The notes under the pieces are model-generated. The model was given only the letters and a program-made list of their open reading frames with translations. It was not told the origin of the DNA and did not search any database. From Clostridium chromiireducens (GTDB lineage Bacteria; Bacillota; Clostridia; Clostridiales; Clostridiaceae), in contig NZ_MZGT01000036.1 in the NCBI RefSeq assembly GCF_002029255.1, forward strand, positions 1 through 54,929: a stretch of DNA of 54,929 bases, read 5' to 3'. A program made the position numbers and the translations under genes. This document shows positions 34,027 to 41,948 of this stretch, piece after piece (the first letter of the stretch is position 1; every line of letters begins with the position of its first letter).

Positions 34027-35250
34027 ATGGGTGAAATAACCAATTTCTATGACTTAATCATCATAGGGGGTGGACCTGCAGGGCTTTCAGCAGCAATTTA
34101 TGGAGGAAGGGCTAAACTTAAAACTTTGGTAATTAATAAAGGAATGGTTGGAGGTTTAGTAAATACAACAAGGGAAATAGTGAACTATCCGGGCTATGAT
34201 CAAATCAGCGGCCCAGAACTTATGAAAAATTTTAAGAAACACGCAGAGAGCTTTGGTGTTGAGTTTTTAAGAGATGAAGTTGTAGATACTGATTTGTCTT
34301 TAAGAGAAAAACTTATTACTACCAAAAAAGGAAAACAATTCTCAGCTAAGGCTGTGATTGTAGCTTGTGGCAGTGAGCCTAGATTACTAAATATTCCTGG
34401 AGAAAAAAGACTCCAAGGCATGGGGGTGGCATACTGTGCAACTTGTGATGCTGAGTTTTTTGAAGGAGAACATGTTGTTGTTGTTGGAAGTGGTGACCAG
34501 GCTATTGAAGAAGGGATGTACATCACAAAATTTGCAAGTAAAGTGACTGTCATAGTTCTTCATGATGAAGGGATTCTTGATTGCAATAAAGTAAGCAGCG
34601 AAAAAGCTATTAAAAATGAAAAGATGGAGTTCATTTGGAACTCGACCATAGAGGAAGTTCTTGGTACAGAGAATGTTGAAGGTGTAAAAATTAAGAACTT
34701 AAAAACAGGAAATACAGAAGAGATTTGCTGCCAAGGTGTATTTTTCTTTGTAGGTATGATACCTTCTACTAGTTTTCTTAAAAATAGTAACCTTGAAATG
34801 GACTCAAGAGGGCATATTATTGCAAATGAGCTTATGGAGACAAGCTTAGAAGGAATTTATGCCGTTGGAGATAATAGAGTTAAATATTTAAGGCAAGTTG
34901 TTTCTGCAGCTGGTGACGGTGCAACTGCAGCAGTGGCGGCAGAGCGTTACATTGAAGAATTAAATAATTTTAATGAAAATCTTCTAAAAAGTGATAAAAG
35001 AGTATTGTTACTATTTGTAGATGCCTTAGTTAATGAGAGCTTAGAATTTAGAGCATTATTAGAAGAGGTAAACAGAGAACTAAATTGCAATTACAATATA
35101 CTAGAAGTTGACATAGCTACAAAGAAAAATCTTGTAGAGATGTATGAGATAAAGGATGTGCCAGCTGTTGTTGTCCTAGAGAAAAGCAAAGAAATTAAAC
35201 AATTTAGATATACATTAAATAAGGAACAATTAAAGGGTCTATTATGTTAG
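34027..35250 (+). CDS. thioredoxin reductase-like flavoprotein with C-terminal thioredoxin fold
   Basis: 407 aa from ATG 34027 (AAAGGAG 11 bases upstream). FAD binding is GGGPAGLSAAIYGGRA, the redox centre is CATC (Cys137, Cys140) in VAYCATCDAEFF, and the C-terminal FAD motif is GIYAVGDNR. The second nucleotide site reads GSGDQAIEEG, but the NADPH-binding HRRxxxR motif is missing (VLHDEGILD instead), so NADPH use is doubtful. The last 85 residues (from about 320) resemble a thioredoxin fold with a VPAVVV cis-proline region but no CxxC. The normal enzyme ends near residue 315, so this is an extended form. It is paired with the CSVC thioredoxin. Confidence 0.85.
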   Translation: MGEITNFYDLIIIGGGPAGLSAAIYGGRAKLKTLVINKGMVGGLVNTTREIVNYPGYDQISGPELMKNFKKHAESFGVEFLRDEVVDTDLSLREKLITTKKGKQFSAKAVIVACGSEPRLLNIPGEKRLQGMGVAYCATCDAEFFEGEHVVVVGSGDQAIEEGMYITKFASKVTVIVLHDEGILDCNKVSSEKAIKNEKMEFIWNSTIEEVLGTENVEGVKIKNLKTGNTEEICCQGVFFFVGMIPSTSFLKNSNLEMDSRGHIIANELMETSLEGIYAVGDNRVKYLRQVVSAAGDGATAAVAAERYIEELNNFNENLLKSDKRVLLLFVDALVNESLEFRALLEEVNRELNCNYNILEVDIATKKNLVEMYEIKDVPAVVVLEKSKEIKQFRYTLNKEQLKGLLC

Positions 35251-35383
35251 TCTAGATACTTATCTAATAGCAATGAATTCTACTTATTAAATTCGTAAAC
35301 GGAAATTATTTATAAAAAGCTTTTTTTATTCACTCCTTTTTGAAGTTGAAGAAAGGCTCTTATAATAAAAAGATGGAACCTAT

Positions 35384-35432
35384 AAAGAAACTAAAAACCA
35401 CTCGATGAAGGCGAGTGGTTTTTAGTTTCTTT
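35384..35432. terminator. bidirectional terminator between the trxB-like and trpB2-type genes
   Basis: A 21-bp perfect inverted repeat, AAAGAAACTAAAAACCACTCG (35384-35404), faces its complement (35412-35432). T-runs occur on both strands, and it sits only 5 bases from the stop of the minus-strand gene. Confidence 0.85.
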
Positions 35433-35436
35433 ATCA

Positions 35437-36816
35437 TTACTCTTGTATTCCAGGAATTTTAGGAAGACCTGAAAATCCTATCTCTAGGTCTTTATCTGTT
35501 GGTATATAATCTTTCATTGAGCTATTTAAGTAAGATTCATAAGCAGTCATATCAAAGTATCCTGTACCTGTTAATCCAAAAAGAATTGTTTTAGCTTCGC
35601 CTGTTTCTTTACATTTTAAAGCTTCATCAATTGCTCCTCTAATAGCATGTGATGATTCGGGTGCAGGAAGAATAGTCTCATGCTTTGCAAAGAAGACAGC
35701 AGCTTCAAATACTTTAGTTTGTTCAGCGGATATAGCTTCCATATAGTCATCATGATAAAGTTTTGAAAGAATAGGAGACATACCGTGATATCTAAGACCT
35801 CCTGCATGATTAGCTGATGGAATAAAGCCACTTCCAAGAGTGTACATCCTTGCGAGAGGAGTAATTTTACCAGTATCACAGAAGTCGTATGCATAGCGTC
35901 CTCGTGTTAATGAAGGACAAGAAGCAGGCTCCACAGCGATAATTCTAGGATTAGCTTTTCCTGTTAACTTATCTTGCATAAATGGGGCAATTAGTCCACC
36001 AAGGTTAGAACCACCTCCAGCGCAACCAATTACAATATCAGGATATTCATCAATCATCTCCATAGCAATTTTGGATTCTAAACCTATTATAGATTGGTGA
36101 AGAAGCACTTGATTTAATACAGAGCCAAGTACATATTTGCAGCCATCAGTAGTAACTGCTTTTTCTACAGCTTCTGAAATTGCGCAGCCAAGACTTCCAG
36201 TATTATTTGGATCCATTTCTAGGATTGCTTTTCCAGCGTTAGTTGTATTACTTGGACTAGGAATAATATTTCCGTCAAAAGTCCTAATAATCGATTTACG
36301 GAAAGGTTTTTGTTCATAAGAACATTTAACCATATAAACAGTCAGTGGAATACCATAATAAGAGCAAGCTTCAGCTAAAGCAGTACCCCATTGACCAGCT
36401 CCAGTTTCTGTAGTAAGGCTTGTCAAACCTTGTTTTTTAGCATAATAAGCTTGGGCAATTGCTGAATTTAGCTTGTGGCTGCCTGAAGTATTGTTTCCTT
36501 CAAATTTATAATAAATTTTAGCAGGTGTTCCAAGAGCTTTTTCTAAATTGTAGGCTCTAATTAATGGAGATGGGCGGAACATCTTATAAAATTCTTGTAA
36601 TTCTTCAGGAATATCAATATAGCGTGTTGAATCATCTAATTCTTGTTTTGCGAGTTCTGTGCAGAATACAGGATATAAATCTTCAACTGTTACAGGTTTG
36701 AAGTTTTGCGGATTTAGCATTGGATCAGGAAGTTCTTTCATATCTGCACGTAGATTGTACCATTGTGTTGGCATTTGATCCTCAGTAAGATAAATTTTGT
36801 GTGGTATTTTCTTCAT
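35437..36816 (-). CDS. tryptophan synthase beta chain, TrpB2 type
   Basis: 459 aa from ATG 36816 (AAAGGGG upstream on the minus strand; an earlier in-frame ATG at 36834 overlaps this site). PLP lysine Lys115 lies in NTSGSHKLNSA; ETGAGQWGTALA and GCAGGGSNLGG (PLP phosphate loop) follow. The long N-terminal part (about 80 residues before RPSPLIRAYNLEK) is typical of the TrpB2 subgroup, which is longer than TrpB1 (about 400 aa) and often is not paired with trpA. It makes tryptophan from indole (or from indole-3-glycerol phosphate with TrpA) and serine. No other trp gene is nearby. The leader has a Trp T-box plus a repeat array, so it is controlled by tryptophan supply. Confidence 0.88.
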   Translation of the reverse strand: MKKIPHKIYLTEDQMPTQWYNLRADMKELPDPMLNPQNFKPVTVEDLYPVFCTELAKQELDDSTRYIDIPEELQEFYKMFRPSPLIRAYNLEKALGTPAKIYYKFEGNNTSGSHKLNSAIAQAYYAKKQGLTSLTTETGAGQWGTALAEACSYYGIPLTVYMVKCSYEQKPFRKSIIRTFDGNIIPSPSNTTNAGKAILEMDPNNTGSLGCAISEAVEKAVTTDGCKYVLGSVLNQVLLHQSIIGLESKIAMEMIDEYPDIVIGCAGGGSNLGGLIAPFMQDKLTGKANPRIIAVEPASCPSLTRGRYAYDFCDTGKITPLARMYTLGSGFIPSANHAGGLRYHGMSPILSKLYHDDYMEAISAEQTKVFEAAVFFAKHETILPAPESSHAIRGAIDEALKCKETGEAKTILFGLTGTGYFDMTAYESYLNSSMKDYIPTDKDLEIGFSGLPKIPGIQE

Positions 36817-36838
36817 AATAATAACCCCTTTCATTTTT

Positions 36839-37230
36839 AAAGTGAAACTTTTTAGGTGGAGTAGTTATGCTCCAGCTGAATTTAGTTGAACTTATCCAGG
36901 AGCGTGCAGCCGTTGCCTGTCCTATGAAAAGGAAGAGCTACGGATGCTAGCTATCGGATAAAGTGAAACTTTTCAGGTAGAGTTATACTCCAGCTGAATT
37001 TAGCTGAACTTATCCAGGAGCGTGCAGCCGTTACCTGTCTTATGAAAAAAAGAGTTACGGATGCTAGCTATCGGATAAAGTGAAACTTTTCAGGTAGAGT
37101 TATACTCCAGCTGAATTTAGTTGAACTTATCCAGGAGCGTGCAGCCGTTACTTGCCTTATGAAAAGGAAGAGTTACGGATGCTAGCTATCGGATAAAGTG
37201 AAACTTTTCAGGAGGAGTTATACTTTAGTT
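36839..37230 (-). repeat. three complete and one partial tandem 118-bp structured repeats in the trpB2 leader
   Basis: On the plus strand the units begin with AAAGTGAAACTTTT at about 36839, 36960, 37077 and 37195 (periods 121, 117 and 118 bases); the fourth is only about 36 bases. Each complete unit folds into one long hairpin closed by TTATCC/GGATAA, and a second hairpin TTCAG...CTGAA around GGAG/CTCC-type arms. A stem position is G-C in unit 1 (36915 with 36938) but A-T in unit 2 (37033 with 37055), a compensatory change. The array lies between the T-box terminator and the gene, so it is in the T-box-controlled transcript. Function is unknown; no match to a known RNA motif is recognised. 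Confidence 0.75.
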
Positions 37231-37240
37231 GAATATAAAA

Positions 37241-37510
37241 AGACCTTTGTCCAGTATTTCTACTAGGACAAAAGTCTATAACTTCTGCGGTACCACCTAA
37301 ATTGGCAAATATTAGCCCACTCACTTCATGTACAATTAATACATTTTCCTATAGTAACGAGTGGAAAACCCGTCAGGCATTACTAAGCTAATAGAATATA
37401 AGCTGTTCCTCCCGCCCTTATAAGTCCATTCGACATAGCCTGCATTGTTGTAATCTCACCCTCTACAACTCTCTTTAAATCCTATAACTAAGTCTACTAC
37501 TCTTAATCAA
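37241..37510 (-). promoter_or_regulatory. T-box leader of the trpB2-type gene (Trp specifier)
   Basis: On the minus strand, AGGTGGTACCGCAGAAGT (37281-37298) is the T-box sequence that binds the tRNA acceptor end. A terminator stem follows, GACTTTTGTCC/GGACAAAGGTC (37241-37276), ending in a T-run. Upstream on the same strand is the stem I region, where the specifier stretch GAATGGAC carries TGG (complement of 37426-37428), a tryptophan codon. Uncharged tRNA-Trp would stabilise the antiterminator and let transcription go into the repeat array and gene. Confidence 0.85.
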
Positions 37511-37546
37511 TGGTTTGTAATAATATTCAATTATTTCCATGAAATA

Positions 37547-37575
37547 ATTATAAAGATTTCCGAAAATTTTGTCAA
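37547..37575 (-). promoter_or_regulatory. promoter of the trpB2-type transcript
   Basis: Read on the minus strand: TTGACA (37570-37575), 17 bases and TATAAT (37547-37552), both hexamers perfect. The transcript would start near 37540 and run into the T-box. Confidence 0.8.
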
Positions 37576-37845
37576 TTATTTTTCTAGATTATTGAATATG
37601 TTCCAAAGATTCAATGAGTAAGTTTATCAATATTTTAATAAAATATAAAATATCATTATAAGCACCGTCTATGCTTAGCTAAGACAATATCAAAATAATA
37701 TTAAGTTGACTAAAATAAAAGGTATGCTTACAATAATCTCATATTAACAAGACAATCAAAATAATAGGATACAGATAAAAATATATGAAACTATTGTTTT
37801 TGACTGGTAGTAGTAATACAACTAAAAAAATATAGGGGGCAAAGC

Positions 37846-38295
37846 ATGTATAAATTTTATCTTTTTTCTTATGGTACACTAATGGATGTAAAAATACAAA
37901 AAATATTATTTGAACAAGAAATTGCAATGGTTGATGCACTATTGGAGGATTATAAATTATATGCAGATACAGATGGTTATTTTTATGTAAAAAAATATGT
38001 TGGTAATGTAATACACGGTAAGATTTTAGAATTAACGAAGGAGCAAATGTGGATTGCAGACCAGTGGGAGGACATTCCAATGTATCTCAGAAAAAAAGTT
38101 AGTATTAAGTTAAAAAATGGGGAAAACAGAAAAGCATTTATATATGAAAAAAATAATGTTCAATCAGAAATAGCCGTTAACTATGATAGTTTATCTAATT
38201 TGCCCATTGAAGAAGTCATCAAAGAAGCACAAAAAATAAAGGAAATAATAAGATTAAGAATTAAAGATAAATCATTTGTTTATGGAGATATATAA
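37846..38295 (+). CDS. gamma-glutamylcyclotransferase (AIG2/GGCT)-like protein
   Basis: 149 aa. The N-terminal FSYGTLMD is the family YGSL-type glycine loop that binds the gamma-glutamyl group. YADTDGYFYVKKYVGNVIHGKILELTKEQMWIADQWEDIPMYLRKKV is the AIG2-like middle, with the acidic DQWED expected to hold the general base. Members convert gamma-glutamyl-amino acids to 5-oxoproline, though many bacterial members have unknown substrates. GGGGGC lies upstream of ATG 37846. It has no obvious functional link to the flanking genes. Confidence 0.8.
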   Translation: MYKFYLFSYGTLMDVKIQKILFEQEIAMVDALLEDYKLYADTDGYFYVKKYVGNVIHGKILELTKEQMWIADQWEDIPMYLRKKVSIKLKNGENRKAFIYEKNNVQSEIAVNYDSLSNLPIEEVIKEAQKIKEIIRLRIKDKSFVYGDI

Positions 38296-38413
38296 AGTTG
38301 GCTAAAAGTAACAGGTATAAAGGACACTTATTGTAGGGAAAGCAAGAATATATATAGTTCTGTGGAAGTATAATAAGTATAAAGTTACATTAATAGTTAT
38401 AGGAGCAAAAATT

Positions 38414-38863
38414 ATGAATGAATATTTGTTAGATACTAATGTAGTAATAGGACTTTGGAAGCGGTATTCTTGTGTAGTTGATAAGTTAATCCAAGATAAA
38501 AGGATTAAAATATTAAGGGAAGTTGCTGAAGAACTTGCTGTGAAAGAAAGAAAAAAATATAAAGGACAGGAAGTTTTATCAGAAAAATTTTGTAAATTAC
38601 TTCTTTTTACTATAGAAATAGATAAAACAAATATAAAAGAGTTTTACGCTATGATAGATATAAAATATTCGAAAAAAGGAAATGCTTATTTTCATGATAC
38701 AAACAAGTTATCAGAAAATGATTTATTGCTTTTATATACTTGTTATTTAAATGATAATCTTATATTGGTGACAGAAGATAAATATTTATTCAATGCTGCC
38801 GAAAATATATTAGGTAAAGATAGAATAATATCATTAAATACATTAATTATAAAGGAAAATTAA
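38414..38863 (+). CDS. PIN-domain protein (orphan)
   Basis: 149 aa PIN-like fold. LLDTNVVIGLW at the N-terminus supplies the first acidic residue (Asp7). The middle segment contains EVAEELAVKE, an acidic patch at the usual second position. NDLLLLYTCYLNDNLILVTEDKYLFNAA holds the later acidic residues (DLLLL and TEDKYL) of the nuclease site. PIN proteins are RNases, often VapC toxins. No small antitoxin gene lies directly upstream or downstream, which is unusual for a VapC; RBS ATAGGAGC precedes ATG 38414. It could be a solitary or decayed module. Confidence 0.75.
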   Translation: MNEYLLDTNVVIGLWKRYSCVVDKLIQDKRIKILREVAEELAVKERKKYKGQEVLSEKFCKLLLFTIEIDKTNIKEFYAMIDIKYSKKGNAYFHDTNKLSENDLLLLYTCYLNDNLILVTEDKYLFNAAENILGKDRIISLNTLIIKEN

Positions 38864-38911
38864 AGATATTTTTATGAAATCATCAAAATTATAAAAAAAG
38901 GAAGGTTTATT

Positions 38912-39193
38912 ATGGAGATTAAAAAAGGCGTAAATAAATTTTATATTGGAGACACAGAAGAAAATCCTTTCGCCCTAGTAATACTATCTGATATTGAGCA
39001 GGATGTAATAAAAATTGAACATACTTATGTGTATGAACAATTAAAGGGTCAAGGCGCTGGTAAAGAGCTAATAAAGACAGTAGTAGATTTTGCAGTAGAA
39101 AAAAATAAAAAGCTTATACCAGTATGTAGCTTTGCTCAAAAAGAATTTGATAAAAACAAAGAGTATGAGCGTGTACTATATAGAGGTATCTAA
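38912..39193 (+). CDS. small GNAT-like acetyltransferase (YjdJ-type)
   Basis: 93 aa, the minimal GNAT-like fold of the YjdJ/Acetyltransf_CG group. VIKIEHTYVYEQLKGQGAGKELIKTVVDFAVEKNKKLIPVCSFAQKEF contains the acetyl-CoA loop QGAGKEL and the C-terminal PVCSFAQKEF typical of this group. AAGGAAGG precedes ATG 38912. The substrate is unknown. It lies 48 bases after the PIN gene, so the two may be co-transcribed. Confidence 0.82.
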   Translation: MEIKKGVNKFYIGDTEENPFALVILSDIEQDVIKIEHTYVYEQLKGQGAGKELIKTVVDFAVEKNKKLIPVCSFAQKEFDKNKEYERVLYRGI

Positions 39194-39348
39194 AATTTTT
39201 CATACTAACATAAAGGGAGAGTACTCTAATGTAACATTGCACAAAAGAGTACCCTCCATTTCTAGTTATGGAGAATATAGTCACTTTAATTTTGGCAGAT
39301 TAATAATAATGGTGCACTTAATATTAATTGTACTAATAAAAAATAAGG

Positions 39349-39393
39349 TTGACTGGTCAACAAGTTATTTATATAATACTGTTGACTAGTCAA
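39349..39393 (+). promoter_or_regulatory. MarR-type operators and promoter of the efflux operon
   Basis: Two 12-bp palindromes, TTGACTGGTCAA (39349-39360) and TTGACTAGTCAA (39382-39393), frame the promoter: TTGACT is the -35 (39349-39354), 17 bases, TATAAT the -10 (39372-39377). The first operator contains the -35 and the second covers the start region. Binding of the regulator here would block RNA polymerase. Confidence 0.8.
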
Positions 39394-39417
39394 TTAAATT
39401 TCTCGGAGGAAAAAGTT

Positions 39418-39858
39418 ATGGAAAAAGAGATAATGCATTTTTTAATGCTCAATAGTAAGATTTTTAGAAACTCACAAGGTTATTTAGATAAGGTTTTAAA
39501 AAAATATGAAATAAGTAGCGGTTCGATTTCGTACATATTTACTCTAGAAAAAAATGAAGGGATTAGCCAAAATAAGTTAAGTAAAGAAATAGGTAATGAT
39601 AAGGCGATGTCCGCGAGAACAATTGTAAAACTTATAGATCTAGGCTTGGTATTTAAGAAACAAGATGAAAAAGATAGTAGAGCGTATAACTTATACCTAA
39701 CAGCAAAAGCTAAAGAACTTATACCTAGAATTCGTGAAGAAATCCAAGCTGTAGTGAGTTTAATAACAGAAGATTTAACGGACGAGGAGAAGTGTATCAC
39801 TACAAAGTCCTTAAAGAAGGTTTTAGATAGAACACAAAGATTGAAAAATGAAGAGTGA
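39418..39858 (+). CDS. MarR-family transcriptional regulator
   Basis: 146 aa from ATG 39418 (TCGGAGG 9 bases upstream; earlier in-frame starts fall in the operator). The winged helix is visible as GISQNKLSKEIGNDKAMSARTIVKLIDLGLVFKKQDEKDSRAYNLYLTAKAKELIPRIRE, with the wing DEKDSRAYNLYLT typical of MarR. It should repress its own operon, because its gene is flanked by two 12-bp palindromes overlapping the promoter. The next gene encodes a drug-type exporter, so release by an inducing compound would switch on efflux. Confidence 0.9.
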   Translation: MEKEIMHFLMLNSKIFRNSQGYLDKVLKKYEISSGSISYIFTLEKNEGISQNKLSKEIGNDKAMSARTIVKLIDLGLVFKKQDEKDSRAYNLYLTAKAKELIPRIREEIQAVVSLITEDLTDEEKCITTKSLKKVLDRTQRLKNEE

Positions 39859-39915
39859 TTTTAACTAAGAATAAGAAGAGAGTTAAAAGATAAAATATGA
39901 TAAGGAGGAGTTTTA

Positions 39916-41361
39916 ATGCAAAAACAAGTAGATATAGAGCAAGAAAAAGGTAGAAGCAGGTGGTCTATATTAATCATTGTTTTAATGTTTACATTTATGT
40001 CAGCCTTAGATGGCAGCATTGTAAATGTAGCGTTACCTAAAATGGCAACAGCTTTAAATGTAACAACATCCAAAATTCAATTGATTGCAACAAGCTATTT
40101 AATAGTTATTGCCGGAACTGTTTTAATTTTTGGAAGACTAGGAGATATGCTTGGAAAAAGTAAGATGTTTACGATTGGACTAGGGTTATTTACCTTTGGA
40201 TCTTTATTATGTGGAGTAACAAGCTCGTTTCCGATATTAATTCTAGCAAGAATAGTACAAGCTATAGGTGCTGCTGGAACTATGGCTAATAATCAGGGGA
40301 TTATTACAGAGACATTTCCTCCAAATGAAAGAGGAAAAGCCCTTGGTTTTTTAGGAACATCTGTTGCGCTTGGCTCTTTAGTGGGACCAGGTCTTGGAGG
40401 AATTATAGTAGGAGCAGCAAGCTGGGAATTTATCTTTTTAATTAATGTCCCTATTGGTATAATTGCCTTATATTATGCTTTGAAGCTATTGCCAAAAGGT
40501 CACGAAGCAGCAAAAGGGAAGTTGGATAGCGTAGGTGCTATATTATTTATATTTACTATAGTTCCTCTTTTTGGAGCTTTAGATGAAGGATTAAATCGTG
40601 GTTTTACAGACCCATTAATTTTATTAAGCTTCGTAGTAGCAATTATTTCATTTATTGTATTTGTATTAGTTGAAAAGAAAAAAGAAAACCCACTATTGCA
40701 ACTACAGATATTCGGGAATAGATTATTTTCTTTAAGCATTTTTTGTGCATTTATAACATTTGTAGCGATATTCTGTAATAATATTATTCTTCCTTTCTAT
40801 CTTCAGGATGTAATGAATTATACGCCACAACATGCGGGTCTGATACTTATGGTTTATCCTTTGATTTTAGCAGTGGCGGCTCCTGTTAGTGGAAATCTAT
40901 CTGATAAGATTGGCTCAGAGGTATTAACTTTTATAGGATTAGTTATTATAAGTATAGGGTTAATCTTAATGTCTACACTAAATGTGAATTCAACAATACT
41001 AAACATGATGTTATTTATTGCAATCATGTCCGTAGGTATGGGGTTATTTCAATCACCTAATAATTCTTTGATAATGTCAACAGTACCAAAAGATAAACTT
41101 GGAATCGCTGGAAGTGTAAATGCACTAGTAAGAAACATAGGAATGGTATGTGGAATAGCTTTAGCAACAACTCTATTGTATAGCATGATGAGTTTCAAAA
41201 TAGGATATCGTGTTACTGATTATGTTGTAGGAAGAAATGATGCTTTTATTTATGGTATGAGAATTGTATACATAACAGCAGCAGTTATAAGTTTAATTGG
41301 AGCATTTTTAACATTTATTAGATTAAGAGGGAAAAAGCAGGAGAGTAAAAAACATAAATAG
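39916..41361 (+). CDS. MFS drug exporter, DHA2 (EmrB/QacA) family
   Basis: 481 aa with about 14 hydrophobic helices, the DHA2 length. TFMSALDGSIVNVALPKMATALNVT carries the family motif D1 (LDxTIVNVALP). IFGRLGDMLGKSKMFTIGLGLF is the A-loop, and FLGTSVALGSLVGPGLGGIIVG is motif C of drug antiporters. It is expected to exchange protons for toxic organic compounds. AAGGAGGAG precedes ATG 39916, and it follows the MarR gene by 57 bases in one operon. Confidence 0.92.
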   Translation: MQKQVDIEQEKGRSRWSILIIVLMFTFMSALDGSIVNVALPKMATALNVTTSKIQLIATSYLIVIAGTVLIFGRLGDMLGKSKMFTIGLGLFTFGSLLCGVTSSFPILILARIVQAIGAAGTMANNQGIITETFPPNERGKALGFLGTSVALGSLVGPGLGGIIVGAASWEFIFLINVPIGIIALYYALKLLPKGHEAAKGKLDSVGAILFIFTIVPLFGALDEGLNRGFTDPLILLSFVVAIISFIVFVLVEKKKENPLLQLQIFGNRLFSLSIFCAFITFVAIFCNNIILPFYLQDVMNYTPQHAGLILMVYPLILAVAAPVSGNLSDKIGSEVLTFIGLVIISIGLILMSTLNVNSTILNMMLFIAIMSVGMGLFQSPNNSLIMSTVPKDKLGIAGSVNALVRNIGMVCGIALATTLLYSMMSFKIGYRVTDYVVGRNDAFIYGMRIVYITAAVISLIGAFLTFIRLRGKKQESKKHK

Positions 41362-41367
41362 AACAAA

Positions 41368-41401
41368 ATAGCAAGCAGGTTATCCTGCTTGCTATTTTTT
41401 A
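41368..41401 (+). terminator. terminator of the MarR/MFS operon
   Basis: ATAGCAAGCAGG pairs with CCTGCTTGCTAT around a TTAT tetraloop, followed by TTTTTTAT. Confidence 0.9.
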
Positions 41402-41455
41402 TAGTGCACACATAAAATTTTACAATTCAAACTGGTATCTATATGGATTTATATT

Positions 41456-41606
41456 TTACCATCTTAATGTATCTTCGTATATATCTTTATTAGTTGGTTT
41501 AGGAGTTACACGAACATATGCATATTCAGGAGCTTTATATCCTGGACCATATATTAAAAATTCTATAACTTTCTTAGCCAAAGTTCTGACGAATAATTTA
41601 TTCATT
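41456..41606 (-). pseudogene. small ORF interrupted by a frameshift
   Basis: On the minus strand, ATG 41606 follows a good AAGGAGTGAT site, but the frame stops after MNKLFVRTFG. The next frame continues without a break as AKKVIEFLIYGPGYKAPEYA and beyond to TGG-TAA at 41456. A single T removed from the run CTTTTGG at the junction would fuse both into one 49-residue protein. Explanations are a real frameshift mutation, a sequencing error in the homopolymer, or programmed frameshifting. The protein family is not recognised. Confidence 0.45.
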
Positions 41607-41948
41607 TAACATCACTCCTTACTTGTGTGTTTATAGTAATTATACTAAAATTTTTAGAAAATTGCAACAATTATCAGTGGATAGCAATTATTACGTAGTA
41701 TAAGTACTAAAGTTTACTAGTAACGTCTATTAGAAATACACAGATCAATGTAAGGGGGTGGGGATTATACATAGATTGAAAGAGATTTTTATGTCACTGT
41801 GTACCATTATTATCCTTAATATCCATAGTAAAATAATTGTTTACTATGTTAGACGAATATATAATTTAAATATATTGGAGTTACTGAGAGATTCTTTTTA
41901 AATAGCAACTCAGTAAGCATTACTAATGAAAAAAAGGAGAATGATTCC

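Noticed and set aside
36839..37230. Possible CRISPR array
   Set aside because: Units are 117-121 bases and nearly identical throughout with no unique spacers, so this is a tandem repeat rather than direct repeats separated by spacers.
37739..38080. Minus-strand 113-codon frame opposite the cyclotransferase-like gene
   Set aside because: Low-complexity hydrophobic translation without a ribosome site, opposite a recognisable gene.
38414..39193. PIN and acetyltransferase pair as a GNAT/PIN toxin-antitoxin system
   Set aside because: The small GNAT is of the YjdJ type rather than the TacT or AtaT toxin type, and no antitoxin DNA-binding motif is present.
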